Counted from the first letter of the stretch, positions 1-9,095 are shown. The stretch: DNA of 64,000 nucleotides from Kitasatospora sp. GAS204B (GCF_029892155.1 NZ_JARZAG010000031.1:1-64000); one strand, 5' to 3'. The notes: generated by a model from the letters alone, not told the origin. A program made the numbers and translations.

Positions 1-290
1 GGATGTCAACATATCTGGCGTTGACTTTTGGCACGCTGTTGAGTTCTCAAGGAACGGACACTTCCTTCGCAGCCACTTCCGTGACCCCTCCGGGCGCTTC
101 GTTCTTTCGTGTTCTCAGCTTATCAGATCCGATCCGCACCGTTTACCGGTCGTTTTCTTCTCCGAATTCCCGCTGAGGGGATTCCCTTCGGCTTACCAGC
201 AGAGCTTATCAAAGGATTCGCACTGCTTTTGCCTGGGGCAATTTGACTTGCCGGGCCGCATCCATGGACGCGTTTCCTCAGCCTGTCGTG
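1..290 (-). promoter_or_regulatory. rRNA operon leader (16S gene lies left of the window)
   Basis: Read on the minus strand, 36-51 gives CTTGAGAACTCAACAG, followed by the stretch ending in the GCCAGATATGTTGA region at 1-30. This block is the conserved leader found just before 16S rRNA in Streptomyces, including the boxA-like antitermination signal. The part at 85-124, with AACACGAAAGAACGAAGCGC, is also typical of these leaders. Two copies of GATAAGCT (117-124 and 203-210, minus strand) look like -10 regions of further rrn promoters, but I see no good -35 for either. The mature 16S sequence itself is not in the window. Confidence 0.85.
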
Positions 291-296
291 TCGTAG

Positions 297-325
297 ACCC
301 TACAACCGGCCGACCCTGTTGTCCA
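297..325 (-). promoter_or_regulatory. Second rrn promoter
   Basis: On the minus strand TGGACA (320-325) is separated by 17 bases from TAGGGT (297-302). It lies 46 bases downstream of the distal promoter and points the same way, so it is read as the second promoter of the same rRNA operon. Confidence 0.7.
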
Positions 326-342
326 GTCGACCTAACCGTTCG

Positions 343-371
343 AATCTACTAGCCGACCGGACCCGTGTCAA
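343..371 (-). promoter_or_regulatory. Strong rrn promoter (distal)
   Basis: On the minus strand there is a TTGACA -35 (366-371), a 17-base spacer and a TAGATT -10 (343-348). This is a near-consensus housekeeping promoter directed at the rRNA leader to the left. Multiple tandem promoters are usual for Streptomyces rrn operons. Confidence 0.8.
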
Positions 372-414
372 CGGCTCTGGCGGCGTGAAGAGAAGACTAC
401 CAGGTCAGAAGGGG

Positions 415-1419
415 TCAGCCCGCCACCGGCTGGAGGTCCGCACGATCGGCGGCGGCCACGTCGCCGGTCTCGCCTGCGGCGGCGGCGCGGCGGCCGAGGA
501 CCAGGGCGTAGAGCAGGAAGAGCGTCTCGGCGGTGACCCCGATGCCGACCCGGGCCCAGGTGGGGAGGCCGGAGGGGGTAACGAACGCTTCGAGCAGGCC
601 GCTGACGAAGAGGACGGCGGTCAGGCCCATGGCCATGCCGATCGTGGCGCGGCCCTGTTCGGCCAGGGCGACGGTGCGCGGGCGCGGGCCCGGGTCGATC
701 ACGGTCCAGCCGAGGCGCAGCCCGAGGCCGGCGGCGACGAAGACCGCAGTGAGTTCGAGCAGGCCGTGCGGCAGGAGCAGGCCGAGGAAGAGGTCGAGGC
801 GGCCGGCGGAGGCCATCAGGCCGACGCCGATGCCCAGGTTGAGGATGTTCTGGGCCAGGACGTAGAGGACCGGCAGGCCCAGGAAGACGCCGAAGACCAG
901 GCACTGGGTGGCGACCCAGGCGTTGTTCGTCCAGACCTGGGCGGCGAAGGAGCTGGCCGGGCGGTCGGAGTAGTAGGCCTGGTAGGCGCCGCCTGGGCGG
1001 GTCATCTCGCGCAGTTGGCTGGGGCTGGCCAGGCTGTCCCGGACTTCGGGGTGCGCGGCCACCCACCAGGCGATCAGCGCGGCGCCGAGCAGCGAGACCA
1101 GGGCTATCGGGAGCCACCAGCGGCGGGAGCGGTACAGGGCGGCGGGGAAGCTGACCGTGAAGTAGCGGCCCACGTCGCGCCAGCCGGCGACCCGGCTGCC
1201 GGTGACGGCGTTGCGGGCGCGTGCCACCAGCGTGGTCAACCGGCCGACCAGGGCCGGATCGGGCGCCGTGGCCTGCACCTTGGCCAGGTGGCCGGTGGTC
1301 CGCTGGTAGAGCGCGACCAGTTCGTCGGCCTCCGCGCCGGTGAGTTTGCGCCGCTTGCTGAGAGCCTCCAACCGCGCCCACTGCGCCTGGTGGGCGGCGA
1401 CGAAGACGTCCAGGTCCAT
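415..1419 (-). CDS. Stage II sporulation protein M (SpoIIM) family membrane protein
   Basis: A 334-residue integral membrane protein. The N-terminal 90 residues are soluble and basic; about six hydrophobic segments follow, the first near residues 95-118. The stretch LLPHGLLEL in the middle and EAFVTPS near the end are typical of the SpoIIM/DUF95 family. In Bacillus SpoIIM takes part in septal peptidoglycan degradation during engulfment; actinomycetes do not engulf, so the role here is unknown and may concern the envelope. I chose ATG at 1419 because TTGGAG sits 8 bases before it; a GTG three codons upstream would overlap that site. The gene is divergent from the RDD gene, a common pairing in actinomycetes. 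Confidence 0.85.
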   Translation of the reverse strand: MDLDVFVAAHQAQWARLEALSKRRKLTGAEADELVALYQRTTGHLAKVQATAPDPALVGRLTTLVARARNAVTGSRVAGWRDVGRYFTVSFPAALYRSRRWWLPIALVSLLGAALIAWWVAAHPEVRDSLASPSQLREMTRPGGAYQAYYSDRPASSFAAQVWTNNAWVATQCLVFGVFLGLPVLYVLAQNILNLGIGVGLMASAGRLDLFLGLLLPHGLLELTAVFVAAGLGLRLGWTVIDPGPRPRTVALAEQGRATIGMAMGLTAVLFVSGLLEAFVTPSGLPTWARVGIGVTAETLFLLYALVLGRRAAAAGETGDVAAADRADLQPVAG

Positions 1420-1604
1420 GCGGGTCACTCCAAGGTGGGCGGTGGCGGCGCGGGGTCAACGGCTGGGGTCAGCTTGCCAGAGGTCGTCGCGGGTGGGCTG
1501 GGAGCCTTCCCCGGCTTTCGGGCGGCCCCGTATGTTGGGCACCTGAAGATCGGGGGTCGGGCGGCTGCTCTGCTCCGTGACGTCGAGTGGAACGGGCTGG
1601 TGCG

Positions 1605-2492
1605 GTGAGCGACCTGGTGACGGGTGAGGCCGTGGTCCTCGGACTGCGGCCGGCGAAGTTGCCGAGCCGGGCGCTGGCCGTACTGCTGGACCTGGTGGTG
1701 GAGTTCGCGGCGTTCTTCCTGCTCTCGCTGTTGTCGCTGGTGCTGCTGCCGGGCCTGGACGGGGCGGCCGCCGCGGCGCTGGTGATCTGCCTGATGGTCC
1801 TCCTCCTGGTCGCGGTGCCGGTGCTGGTGGAGACGCTGTCGCGCGGACGGTCGCTGGGGAAGGCGGCGCTCGGGCTGCGGGTGGTGCGGGTCGACGGCGG
1901 GCCCGCGGGGTTCCGGCACGCGCTGGTCCGGGCGCTGGTCGGGGTCTTCGAGATCATCCTGCTGACCGGGGTACCGGCCGCGCTCTGCTCGTTGGTCTCG
2001 ACCGACGGCCGGCGGCTCGGCGACATCTTCGCGGGCACCCTGGTGGTGCGCGAGCGAGTGCCGGAGACGGCCGCACCGGGGCTGGCCGTCGCGCCGCCGC
2101 CGCAGGTGCTGGCCGCGCTGGGCGCCGATCTGGTCCGGCTCGACCTGTCGACCGTGCCCCCTGGGCTCTGGCTGGCGATTCGCCAACTGCTGAACCGGGC
2201 AGATCAGTTGGATGCCCAGGCGGCGCTCGGGATGGCGCAGCGGCTGGCCGGTGACGTGGCCGAGCGGACCGGCTGGCCGGTGCCGGCCGGGCTGCATCCG
2301 GCGCTGTACCTGGGCGCGGTGCTGACCGAGCGGCAGCGCCGGGAGTGGCAGCGCGCGACCGGCACGGGTGCCGTGCCCAGCCCGCCGCCCGCACCCGGCC
2401 CCGGCGCACCCACCGCCCCGGCCGCACCCACCGCGCCGCCGGTGCCGCCCGCCTCCCCCGCCGTCGACGGCGGGTTCTCGCTGCCCGGCTGA
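1605..2492 (+). CDS. RDD family membrane protein
   Basis: A 295-residue protein of the RDD family, small membrane proteins of largely unknown role, some linked to ion transport. After the N-terminal MSDLVTGEAVVLGL there are two long hydrophobic hairpin segments (about residues 20-75) and a third after RSLGKAALGLRVVRVDGG, which carries the conserved family segment. The last 60 residues are a Pro/Ala-rich soluble tail. The GTG at 1605 is preferred to the GTG at 1587 because the protein then starts as I remember its Streptomyces relatives starting; the ribosome site is weak in both cases. It shares an intergenic region of about 185 bases with the divergent SpoIIM gene. Confidence 0.8.
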   Translation: MSDLVTGEAVVLGLRPAKLPSRALAVLLDLVVEFAAFFLLSLLSLVLLPGLDGAAAAALVICLMVLLLVAVPVLVETLSRGRSLGKAALGLRVVRVDGGPAGFRHALVRALVGVFEIILLTGVPAALCSLVSTDGRRLGDIFAGTLVVRERVPETAAPGLAVAPPPQVLAALGADLVRLDLSTVPPGLWLAIRQLLNRADQLDAQAALGMAQRLAGDVAERTGWPVPAGLHPALYLGAVLTERQRREWQRATGTGAVPSPPPAPGPGAPTAPAAPTAPPVPPASPAVDGGFSLPG

Positions 2493-2502
2493 GCCGGCCG
2501 CG

Positions 2503-3132
2503 TCACTCCCAGCTCGGCCAGGCGTTGGGCGGGTTGTCCAACTCCTCCAGTTCGATGCCCGGGGCCGCCAGCAGCACGTCGCCCGCGAGGTGCAGTTCGC
2601 GCTGCTCGCCGGTCTCCAGGTCGGCCACCTGGTAGCGCTCGACCAGCAGCGGGCCGCTGTCGGTGGCGTGCTGCTCCACGCTCTGCAGGGTCCAGCCCTG
2701 GTCGAAGGTCCGGGGGGCCAACGCGGCGCCGCTGAAGGCGACCAGTCGCACCCGCGCGCTCGCGCCCTCGGCCGGCCGCAGCAGGCGGGCGGTGGCGATC
2801 AGGAAAGCGGGCGAGTCGCCGGCGAAGCCGTGGGCGCGGTCGTGCCCTTCGGTGGCCGCGGCGCCGGTCGGGTCGGCCGGGTCGGTACGCACCCAGGCCA
2901 CCCCGTCCACGGCTCCCCCGCGGACCTGCCAGCCACCGGAGCGCAGTTCCATCCGCAGCGGGCGGGCCCGGGAGTCGAGCGTGAGGTCGACGGTGCCCAG
3001 CGGCGTGCCGTCCGGGGCGTAGGACTTGCCGACGTAGCGCCAGCCGGCGGGGCCGGGCGCGCAGCTGAACCGTTCCTCGCCGAGGGGGGTGCCGTCGTGC
3101 GGGTCGTGGAGGGAGTAGCGGCCGGTGGGCAT
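2503..3132 (-). CDS. Conserved protein of unknown function
   Basis: A 209-residue soluble protein starting MPTGRYSLHDPHDGTPLGEE. There is no signal peptide and no membrane segment. The sequence looks like a beta-rich barrel with alternating short strands (for example WRYVGKSYAPDGTPLGTVDL), of the kind seen in putative glycolipid-binding or lipocalin-like folds, but I cannot name the family. ATG at 3132 is chosen because the upstream in-frame sequence is low quality; the ribosome site is weak. It is convergent with the RDD gene with an 11-base gap, and divergent from the sigma factor gene. Confidence 0.65.
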   Translation of the reverse strand: MPTGRYSLHDPHDGTPLGEERFSCAPGPAGWRYVGKSYAPDGTPLGTVDLTLDSRARPLRMELRSGGWQVRGGAVDGVAWVRTDPADPTGAAATEGHDRAHGFAGDSPAFLIATARLLRPAEGASARVRLVAFSGAALAPRTFDQGWTLQSVEQHATDSGPLLVERYQVADLETGEQRELHLAGDVLLAAPGIELEELDNPPNAWPSWE

Positions 3133-3223
3133 GGTCAGCAGCCTACGTGCAACCTTTCGCAGTGCGGTCGCATCAGTGTGGCGGGCAGTGCGGGGAGCAC
3201 TCCCCGGAGAGGAGTTGCCGGCG

Positions 3224-3745
3224 ATGGCGAAGCCGAAGCGCGACGCGGAATTCATTGAATTCGCCAGCACCAGGGCCACTTGGCTACGCGGTGTCGCGTA
3301 CTTGCTCTGTGCCGACTGGCACCGGGCGGATGACCTGGTGCAGGAGACGATCACCAAGCTGTACGTCCACTGGCCCCGGCTGGCGCGGGTGGAGAACATG
3401 GACGGCTATGCCAGAAAGGCCCTGGTGAACACCTTCCTTTCGGAGCAGCGCTCGCCATGGGAACGGTGGCGGGCCCGGTGGCAGGCGCAGGAGCTGCCGG
3501 ATGCCCCGGTGTTCGCGCCCGACCTGGACGCCTCGGTGGACCTCAGGGAAGCGCTGGCCGCACTCCCGCCGCGGCAACGCACGGCGGTGGTGCTCCGGTA
3601 CTACTGCGATCTGACGGTCGAGCAGACTGCCGAGGCGATGGGCTGCTCCACCGGAAACGTCAAGAGTCAGACCTCACGGGGGATCGACGCGCTGAGCCGC
3701 CGCCTGCTCGCGGGTCCGGCGACAGTGGCAGAGGGGGTTGTGTGA
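3224..3745 (+). CDS. SigE-family RNA polymerase sigma factor (ECF)
   Basis: A 173-residue sigma factor. Region 2 covers about residues 12-60 and includes DDLVQETITKLYVHWPRL; region 4, about residues 105-160, includes ALPPRQRTAVVLRYYCDL and a helix-turn-helix ending STGNVKSQTSRG. The length and these motifs fit the actinobacterial SigE-type ECF group. The start is set by GGAGAGGAG about 9 bases before ATG 3224. The stop TGA overlaps the start of the next gene by one base (TGATG), so the two are translationally coupled, as is usual for a sigma factor and its membrane regulator. Confidence 0.9.
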   Translation: MAKPKRDAEFIEFASTRATWLRGVAYLLCADWHRADDLVQETITKLYVHWPRLARVENMDGYARKALVNTFLSEQRSPWERWRARWQAQELPDAPVFAPDLDASVDLREALAALPPRQRTAVVLRYYCDLTVEQTAEAMGCSTGNVKSQTSRGIDALSRRLLAGPATVAEGVV

Positions 3746-4803
3746 TGGATTTCGACCTGAGCACGGGGTTGGCGGAGCTGGTGGGCTCGCCACCGCAGCA
3801 GAGCGTGGTGGACGTGGCCGCCGCGGTCCGGCAGGGGCGGTCGCGGCGGCGGCGCCGGAGGCTGGGGGTCGCGGCCGCGAGCCTGGCCTTCGCAGTCGGC
3901 GTCTCGGGGCTCGCGTTGGCGCTGCCAGGGCAGGGGCACGGTGTGACGGCGGCCGCTCCGACGACGACGGCCCCGGCTGATCTTCCGCCGGACACCGGGC
4001 ACGATCCGCTGACCACCGAGGTGCAGTTCGGCTGGCTGCCGGACTGGGCGCGCGGCAGCGACGGCATCGGTTACTCCGCCGACTACCAGGGCCCCTCGCC
4101 GCAGGCCTTCGCCATGGTGCGCGGCAACCCCGCCCGGGGCTTCTCCGAGCTGCGGCTGACCCTGCTCCCAGCCGGGCAGGTGCCCGACGCCACCAAGCTG
4201 AACGGCCGTCCCGCGCAACGCTCCGCGGCACCGCAGGTCAACGGGGGCACGGCGTACTGGCTCACGCCGAGCGCGGACCCCAGGCTCCCGACGGACGAAC
4301 ACGCACTGCGCTGGCTGACGTCTTCGGGGCGGTGGGCTGAGCTCCAGGGCCAGTGGGGCGAGGACGCCGGCGCGACCGCGGTGGTGCTACGGGTGGCAGC
4401 CGGCGTGACCTACGGGAAGTGGGCGGTCCCGCTGCCAGTGCGACTGACCGGCCTGCCGGCCGACTTCAAGGTCGCGCTCGCCACCCTGGCGCCATCGATG
4501 AACGGCAGCGACTGGACCGTTGCCGTGGCGATGACGGTGGGGAACTCGCTGGTGACGATCAACGTCGGCCCCTCCCTGCCGCTGCCGCCGTCGGGCTCCC
4601 CGTACCCGGGCAAGTCGATCCACAACGGTGGCTATCCCGGAGCGCCGGGCTGCATCTCTCAGGCCGGTCTGGACGCCTGCGTCGACAGTCCACCTGGATA
4701 CGAGACGGCGCTGCAGGCGGTCGGCGGGGTGCACGGGGTGGCGGACCGGCTCGTGCTGCTGGGCGGCGACCGGGCCAGCTGGACGACCGAAGTGACGAAC
4801 TGA
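3745..4803 (+). CDS. Membrane-anchored protein coupled to the sigma factor (possible anti-sigma)
   Basis: A 352-residue protein. Residues 1-35 are cytoplasmic with an Arg run (SRRRRRRLG), residues 36-58 form one membrane segment, and a large exported domain follows. It starts on the last base of the sigma factor's stop codon, preceded by GAGGGGG. That genomic place is typical of anti-sigma factors, but the cytoplasmic part is only about 35 residues and shows no zinc-binding HxxxCxxC motif, so it could equally be a sensor or accessory protein. Three Cys in the C-terminal part (GCISQAGLDAC and others) could form disulfides outside the cell. Function not recognised. Confidence 0.7.
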   Translation: MDFDLSTGLAELVGSPPQQSVVDVAAAVRQGRSRRRRRRLGVAAASLAFAVGVSGLALALPGQGHGVTAAAPTTTAPADLPPDTGHDPLTTEVQFGWLPDWARGSDGIGYSADYQGPSPQAFAMVRGNPARGFSELRLTLLPAGQVPDATKLNGRPAQRSAAPQVNGGTAYWLTPSADPRLPTDEHALRWLTSSGRWAELQGQWGEDAGATAVVLRVAAGVTYGKWAVPLPVRLTGLPADFKVALATLAPSMNGSDWTVAVAMTVGNSLVTINVGPSLPLPPSGSPYPGKSIHNGGYPGAPGCISQAGLDACVDSPPGYETALQAVGGVHGVADRLVLLGGDRASWTTEVTN

Positions 4804-4816
4804 TCCCCGAAGACGG

Positions 4817-4861
4817 CCGGGCGGCCGGTGCTCCCACGGGGGTGGGGCACCGGCCGCCCGG
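4817..4861. terminator. Bidirectional terminator between convergent genes
   Basis: A perfect 15-base-pair stem: CCGGGCGGCCGGTGC (4817-4831) and its complement (4847-4861), with a 15-base loop. It lies between the 3' ends of the sigma operon and ahcY. There is no U-tract, as is common in Streptomyces. Confidence 0.8.
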
Positions 4862-4879
4862 TTCGGTCGAGCCGACGGC

Positions 4880-6328
4880 TCAGTAGCGGTACTGCTCCGC
4901 CTTGTACGGGCCCTCGACCGGGACGCCGATGTAGTCGGCCTGGTCCTTGGTCAGGACGGTGAGCTTGACGCCCAGCGCGTCCAGGTGGAGGCGGGCGACC
5001 TTCTCGTCCAGGTGCTTGGGCAGCACGTAGACGCCGATCGGGTACTGCTCGGTCTTGGCGAACAGTTCGATCTGCGCGATGGTCTGGTTCGCGAAGGAGT
5101 TGGACATCACGAAGGACGGGTGACCGGTCGCGTTGCCCAGGTTCAGCAGGCGGCCCTCGGAGAGCACGATGATGGTGTGGCCGTCCGCGAAGCGCCACTC
5201 GTGGACCTGCGGCTTGACCTCGGTCTTCACGACGCCGGGCAGCTTGGCCAGGCCGGCCATGTCGAGCTCGTTGTCGAAGTGGCCGATGTTGCCGACGATC
5301 GCCTGGTGCTTCATCTTCACCATGTCCGAGGCGAGGATGATGTCCTTGTTGCCCGTGGTGGTGATGAAGATGTCGCCGATCGAGATGACCTCGTCCAGGG
5401 TGGTGACCTGGTAGCCGTCCATCGCGGCCTGCAGCGCGCAGATCGGGTCGATCTCGGTGATGATGACCCGGGCGCCCTGGCCGCGCAGCGACTCGGCGCA
5501 GCCCTTGCCCACGTCGCCGTAGCCGCAGACGACCGCGACCTTGCCGCCGATCAGCACGTCGGTGGCGCGGTTGATGCCGTCGATCAGCGAGTGGCGGCAG
5601 CCGTACTTGTTGTCGAACTTCGACTTGGTGACCGAGTCGTTGACGTTGATCGCCGGGAAGAGCAGCTTGCCGTCCCGGTGCATCTCGTACAGGCGGTGCA
5701 CGCCGGTGGTGGTCTCCTCGGTGACGCCCTTGATGGTGGCGGCGACCTCGGTCCACTTGCGCGGGGACTCGGTCAGGGTGCGGTTGAGCAGCTCCAGGAT
5801 GATCCGGAACTCGTCGTTGTCGGCGGTGGCCGGGTCCGGCGCGGCGCCGGCCTTCTCGAACTCGACGCCCTTGTGGATCAGCAGGGTGGCGTCACCGCCG
5901 TCGTCCAGGATCATGTTGGGCGTCTGGCCGTTCGGCCAGGTCAGCGCCTGCTCGGTGCACCACCAGTACTCCTCCAGGGTCTCGCCCTTCCAGGCGAAGA
6001 CCGGGACACCGGCGGGGTTCTCGACAGTGCCCTCGGGGCCGACCGCGATCGCGGCGGCGGCGTGGTCCTGGGTGGAGAAGATGTTGCAGGAGCACCAGCG
6101 GACCTCGGCGCCCAGCGCGGTGAGGGTCTCGATCAGCACGGCGGTCTGCACCGTCATGTGCAGCGAGCCGGTGATCCGGGCGCCGGCCAGCGGCTGGGTG
6201 GCCGCGAACTCCTTGCGGATCGACATCAGGCCGGGCATCTCGTGCTCGGCGAGCTGGATCTCCTTGCGACCGAACGGGGCCAGGGAGAGGTCGGCGACCT
6301 TGAAGTCACCGGTGGTGTTGCCGGACAT
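4880..6328 (-). CDS. ahcY: Adenosylhomocysteinase
   Basis: S-adenosyl-L-homocysteine hydrolase, 482 residues, cytoplasmic and NAD-dependent. It splits S-adenosylhomocysteine, the product of methyl transfer, into adenosine and homocysteine and so keeps the methylation cycle running. The NAD-binding motif CGYGDVGKG is intact, the C-terminus KAEQYRY is the family ending, and STQDHAAAA with the Lys/Asp motif NDSVTKSKFDNKYGC mark the substrate site. ATG 6328 has GAGGAG at a good distance. It carries the usual actinobacterial insertion relative to short forms. It is followed by a strong terminator and appears monocistronic. Confidence 0.97.
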   Translation of the reverse strand: MSGNTTGDFKVADLSLAPFGRKEIQLAEHEMPGLMSIRKEFAATQPLAGARITGSLHMTVQTAVLIETLTALGAEVRWCSCNIFSTQDHAAAAIAVGPEGTVENPAGVPVFAWKGETLEEYWWCTEQALTWPNGQTPNMILDDGGDATLLIHKGVEFEKAGAAPDPATADNDEFRIILELLNRTLTESPRKWTEVAATIKGVTEETTTGVHRLYEMHRDGKLLFPAINVNDSVTKSKFDNKYGCRHSLIDGINRATDVLIGGKVAVVCGYGDVGKGCAESLRGQGARVIITEIDPICALQAAMDGYQVTTLDEVISIGDIFITTTGNKDIILASDMVKMKHQAIVGNIGHFDNELDMAGLAKLPGVVKTEVKPQVHEWRFADGHTIIVLSEGRLLNLGNATGHPSFVMSNSFANQTIAQIELFAKTEQYPIGVYVLPKHLDEKVARLHLDALGVKLTVLTKDQADYIGVPVEGPYKAEQYRY

Positions 6329-6567
6329 GCGGGGTACTCCTCGCTGCGTGGGGCCGATGCGTACGGGTGTGCTTGACGGCGGCGCGGCACCCGAGGGACG
6401 CCACTCCGCTGCGCGGCACAATCCGTCGGAGGACCTCTCTCCCTCGACCCGGGCCACACCCGGATCGACCGCCATCAGCAGCGACGTTTGGCACTGGTGA
6501 CGAATCTACACCGAGGGCGCGCGGGGCCGGGGGCGGTTCGACCGGTTTCGGCCGCGCGCGGCGCCGG

Positions 6568-7773
6568 TCAGAGCGTGACGGTGGCGCGGAACAGCGTGCC
6601 GGTGCCGGTCAGCGTGGTGGCCGTGCCGGTGGCGGGCAGGTAGGCGGACTGACCCCGGGTCAGCTCCAGGCTCTGCCCCGCGGCGTCGGTCAGGGTGACC
6701 GAGCCCTCGGTGCAGAGCAGGATCTGGGCAGTGCGGCCGGCCACCTGGCGCTGGGCGCCGGCGCTCAGCACGAAGCGGGAGAGGCGGAACTCGTCGATCG
6801 GGACCGGGAACAGCTCCTCGCCGTCCTCGCTCGCGACCGGGCGCCGCACGCCCGGGTCGCCGGCCTCGAAGACGACCACCCTGAGCAGCTCGGGGACGTC
6901 GATGTGCTTGGGGGTCAGCCCGCAGCGCAGCACGTTGTCGGAGTTGGCCATGATCTCCACGCCGGTGCCCTTGATGTAGGCGTGCGGGACACCCGCGCCG
7001 AGGTAGAGCGCGTCACCGGGCTGCAACCGGACGAAGTTGAGCAGCAGCGCGGCCAGCACCCCGGCATCGCCCGGGAAGTGCTTGGCGGCGTACGCGTAGC
7101 CGGCCCAGGCGGGCGCCCAGGGCGAGGCGGGCTCGGCGGCCAGCGAGCGGTCCAGCGCCTCGGCCAGCTCCTTGACGGTGACCGCCACGACCGCGGGGTC
7201 GGTGGTGAGCATGGTGGCCAGCGTCTCGCGCAGCGCCTGCTCGGCGGGCTTGGTGCGCAGCAGGTCGATCAGCGGGGCCAGGCCCGGCAGGCCCAGCCGC
7301 TCCATCAGGTCGGCGGTGGCCAGCGGGTCGCGGAAACCGCATAGCCCGTCGAACTCGTCCAGCGCGCAGATCAGTTCGGGCTTGTGGTTGGCGTCCTTGT
7401 AGTTGCGGCGGCCCGCCTCGACCGGGATCCCGGCGGCCTCCTCCGCGGCGAAGCCGGCTCGGGCCTGGGCCAGGTCCGGGTGCACCTGGAGGGAGAGCGG
7501 GATCTCGGCGGCCAGCACCTTGAGCAGGAACGGCAGGGTCGGGCCGAACTTGGCCACGGTCGCGGCGCCCAGCTCGGCGGCCGGGTCGGCGGCGATCACC
7601 TGGTCCAGCGGCAGCGGACCCGCGCCGCGGTCCACCCGGGACGGCCCGCCGGGGTGGGCGCCCAGCCACAGTTCGGCCTGCGGCTCACCGGTGGGCCGCT
7701 CGCCGAGCAGGGCCGGGATCGCGGTGGTCGAACCCCAGGCATAGGGGCGGACGGTGTTGGCGAGGCGGTCCAT
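6568..7773 (-). CDS. manA: Mannose-6-phosphate isomerase, class I
   Basis: A 401-residue zinc enzyme that interconverts fructose-6-phosphate and mannose-6-phosphate, feeding GDP-mannose for protein O-mannosylation and lipoglycans. The N-terminal NTVRPYAWGSTTAIP, the zinc ligands in SLQVHPD and the active-site stretch YLGAGVPHAYIKG are all present. ATG 7773 is taken from the family start; AAGGAG lies 12 bases upstream. The gene follows the SIS-domain gene, Trm112 and manB on the same strand, an order also known in mycobacteria, so this is a mannose-supply block. Confidence 0.95.
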   Translation of the reverse strand: MDRLANTVRPYAWGSTTAIPALLGERPTGEPQAELWLGAHPGGPSRVDRGAGPLPLDQVIAADPAAELGAATVAKFGPTLPFLLKVLAAEIPLSLQVHPDLAQARAGFAAEEAAGIPVEAGRRNYKDANHKPELICALDEFDGLCGFRDPLATADLMERLGLPGLAPLIDLLRTKPAEQALRETLATMLTTDPAVVAVTVKELAEALDRSLAAEPASPWAPAWAGYAYAAKHFPGDAGVLAALLLNFVRLQPGDALYLGAGVPHAYIKGTGVEIMANSDNVLRCGLTPKHIDVPELLRVVVFEAGDPGVRRPVASEDGEELFPVPIDEFRLSRFVLSAGAQRQVAGRTAQILLCTEGSVTLTDAAGQSLELTRGQSAYLPATGTATTLTGTGTLFRATVTL

Positions 7774-7851
7774 CTGGCGGCCCAGCTCCTTGCTTCGGCT
7801 GACGTGTGCGGTGGTGACGTGTGGGGGACCCTGACGGTAGCCCACCGGGAT

Positions 7852-9057
7852 TCAGCGCTGCTCGGCCAGGCCGAGGTAGACGGCGGCGAAGTCGGTCAGC
7901 GCGATCAGCTCGGCCAGCGCGTGCAGTGGTTCGGAGCGGGTGCCGGTCAGCTCGGTCAGCCGGACCTCGTGGTCGGCGGCCAGCCGGCGGGCCCGGCGCA
8001 CCGTGGGGCCGGCGGGTGCCGGTTCGGGCGCGGCCTCGGGCGCGGCGGGCTCGGCCGGCTCCGGCTGCGGGACGTGCCGCAGCACCAGGACCTGGACGGC
8101 CAGCGGGTCCGGCTCCTCGACGCGGTCGCGGAAGAAGTCCCCGGGGTCGGCGCCGGCACCGAGCTGCCCGGTGATCATGCCGCGATGGGCGCTCAGCACC
8201 TGCGGCAGCTGGCCGGCGACGGCGGGACGCCCGGCCCGGTCGGCGAGCATCGCGGCGAACCGCTCGGCGGCCACCGCGGCCAGCGGCCCCTCGCTCCACA
8301 GCAGCGGGACGGTGCCGGAGAGCTGGGCGGCCAGGTCCTTGGCGGGGTTGAGGTAGGCGGCGGCGTCCGGGCGGTGGCGGACCGCCAGCTCGTCCAGCAG
8401 GTCGGCGGCGGCCTCCAACTCCCGGTCCGGGGCGTTCAGTACGCCGATCCGGTCGGCCAGCGCGAGCAGCGGGGTGAGGTGGGCCCAGAGCGCGCCGAAG
8501 TCCTCGGAGGGCAGGTCGGGTTCGGCCGCCTCGGCCCGCCCGTCCGCCTCGTCGCCGGCCGACGGGACGTACGGCAGCGGCAGCGCGCGCACCTGGAGCG
8601 CGGCCTCGGCCAGCGGGCGGTCCTCGGGCGCGATCACCGCGATCGCGCAGCCGCGCGCGTAGGCCTGCTCGGCGAGGCTGATCAGGCCGGCCTCGGTGCC
8701 GTCGGCGGAGGCCAGCACCAGCAGGTCGTTCGGCCCGGCCCAGCCGGGCAGTTGCCAGCTCAGGCCGTCACTGAAGAGCGCGGCGGGCAGCGCGTCCGTC
8801 GGCGGCAACGGCTGGACCAGGGTCCCGGTGCCGGACAGCGCGGCCAGCGCCTGACCGGCCGTCAGCACGCTGCCGTGGCCGGCCACCAGGATGCCGCGCG
8901 GGCGGCCGTCGGGCCGCAGCCCGGCCAGGCCCGAACTCTGGGCCTGGCGCAGCGCGGTGCGGATCCGGGCGCCGGCGCCGGCGAGCGCCAGCAGCGCGTG
9001 GTCCCGGTCGGCGCGCTGGAGGGCGGCCGGGTCGTCGAGCAGGCTGTCGTCGAGCAT
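7852..9057 (-). CDS. SIS-domain protein, TobH / phosphomannose isomerase-like
   Basis: A 401-residue protein. Residues about 30-160 form a degenerate SIS (sugar isomerase) domain with RGILVAGHGSVLTAGQALAAL and NDLLVLASADGTEAGLISL; the second half resembles the C-terminal domain of bifunctional phosphoglucose/phosphomannose isomerases. It ends in an Ala/Pro/Glu-rich linker and a short conserved tail. Its position between manA and Trm112-manB matches the mycobacterial TobH protein. Whether it is an active isomerase is not known. GGAGG precedes ATG 9057. Confidence 0.8.
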   Translation of the reverse strand: MLDDSLLDDPAALQRADRDHALLALAGAGARIRTALRQAQSSGLAGLRPDGRPRGILVAGHGSVLTAGQALAALSGTGTLVQPLPPTDALPAALFSDGLSWQLPGWAGPNDLLVLASADGTEAGLISLAEQAYARGCAIAVIAPEDRPLAEAALQVRALPLPYVPSAGDEADGRAEAAEPDLPSEDFGALWAHLTPLLALADRIGVLNAPDRELEAAADLLDELAVRHRPDAAAYLNPAKDLAAQLSGTVPLLWSEGPLAAVAAERFAAMLADRAGRPAVAGQLPQVLSAHRGMITGQLGAGADPGDFFRDRVEEPDPLAVQVLVLRHVPQPEPAEPAAPEAAPEPAPAGPTVRRARRLAADHEVRLTELTGTRSEPLHALAELIALTDFAAVYLGLAEQR

Positions 9058-9095
9058 GCGGCTGGACCTCCGGGTCCGGTCCGGGTGTCGGGGGC

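Noticed and set aside
4985..6376. Long plus-strand frame opposite ahcY
   Set aside because: It is an antisense shadow: the product is Asp/Val/Gly-rich with no motif, and ahcY on the other strand is certain.
6329..6530. Possible SAH or SAM riboswitch upstream of ahcY
   Set aside because: There is a CTCCG/CGGAG hairpin, but the conserved core of the SAH riboswitch could not be matched, and no SAM-type core was seen. A covariance search would decide.
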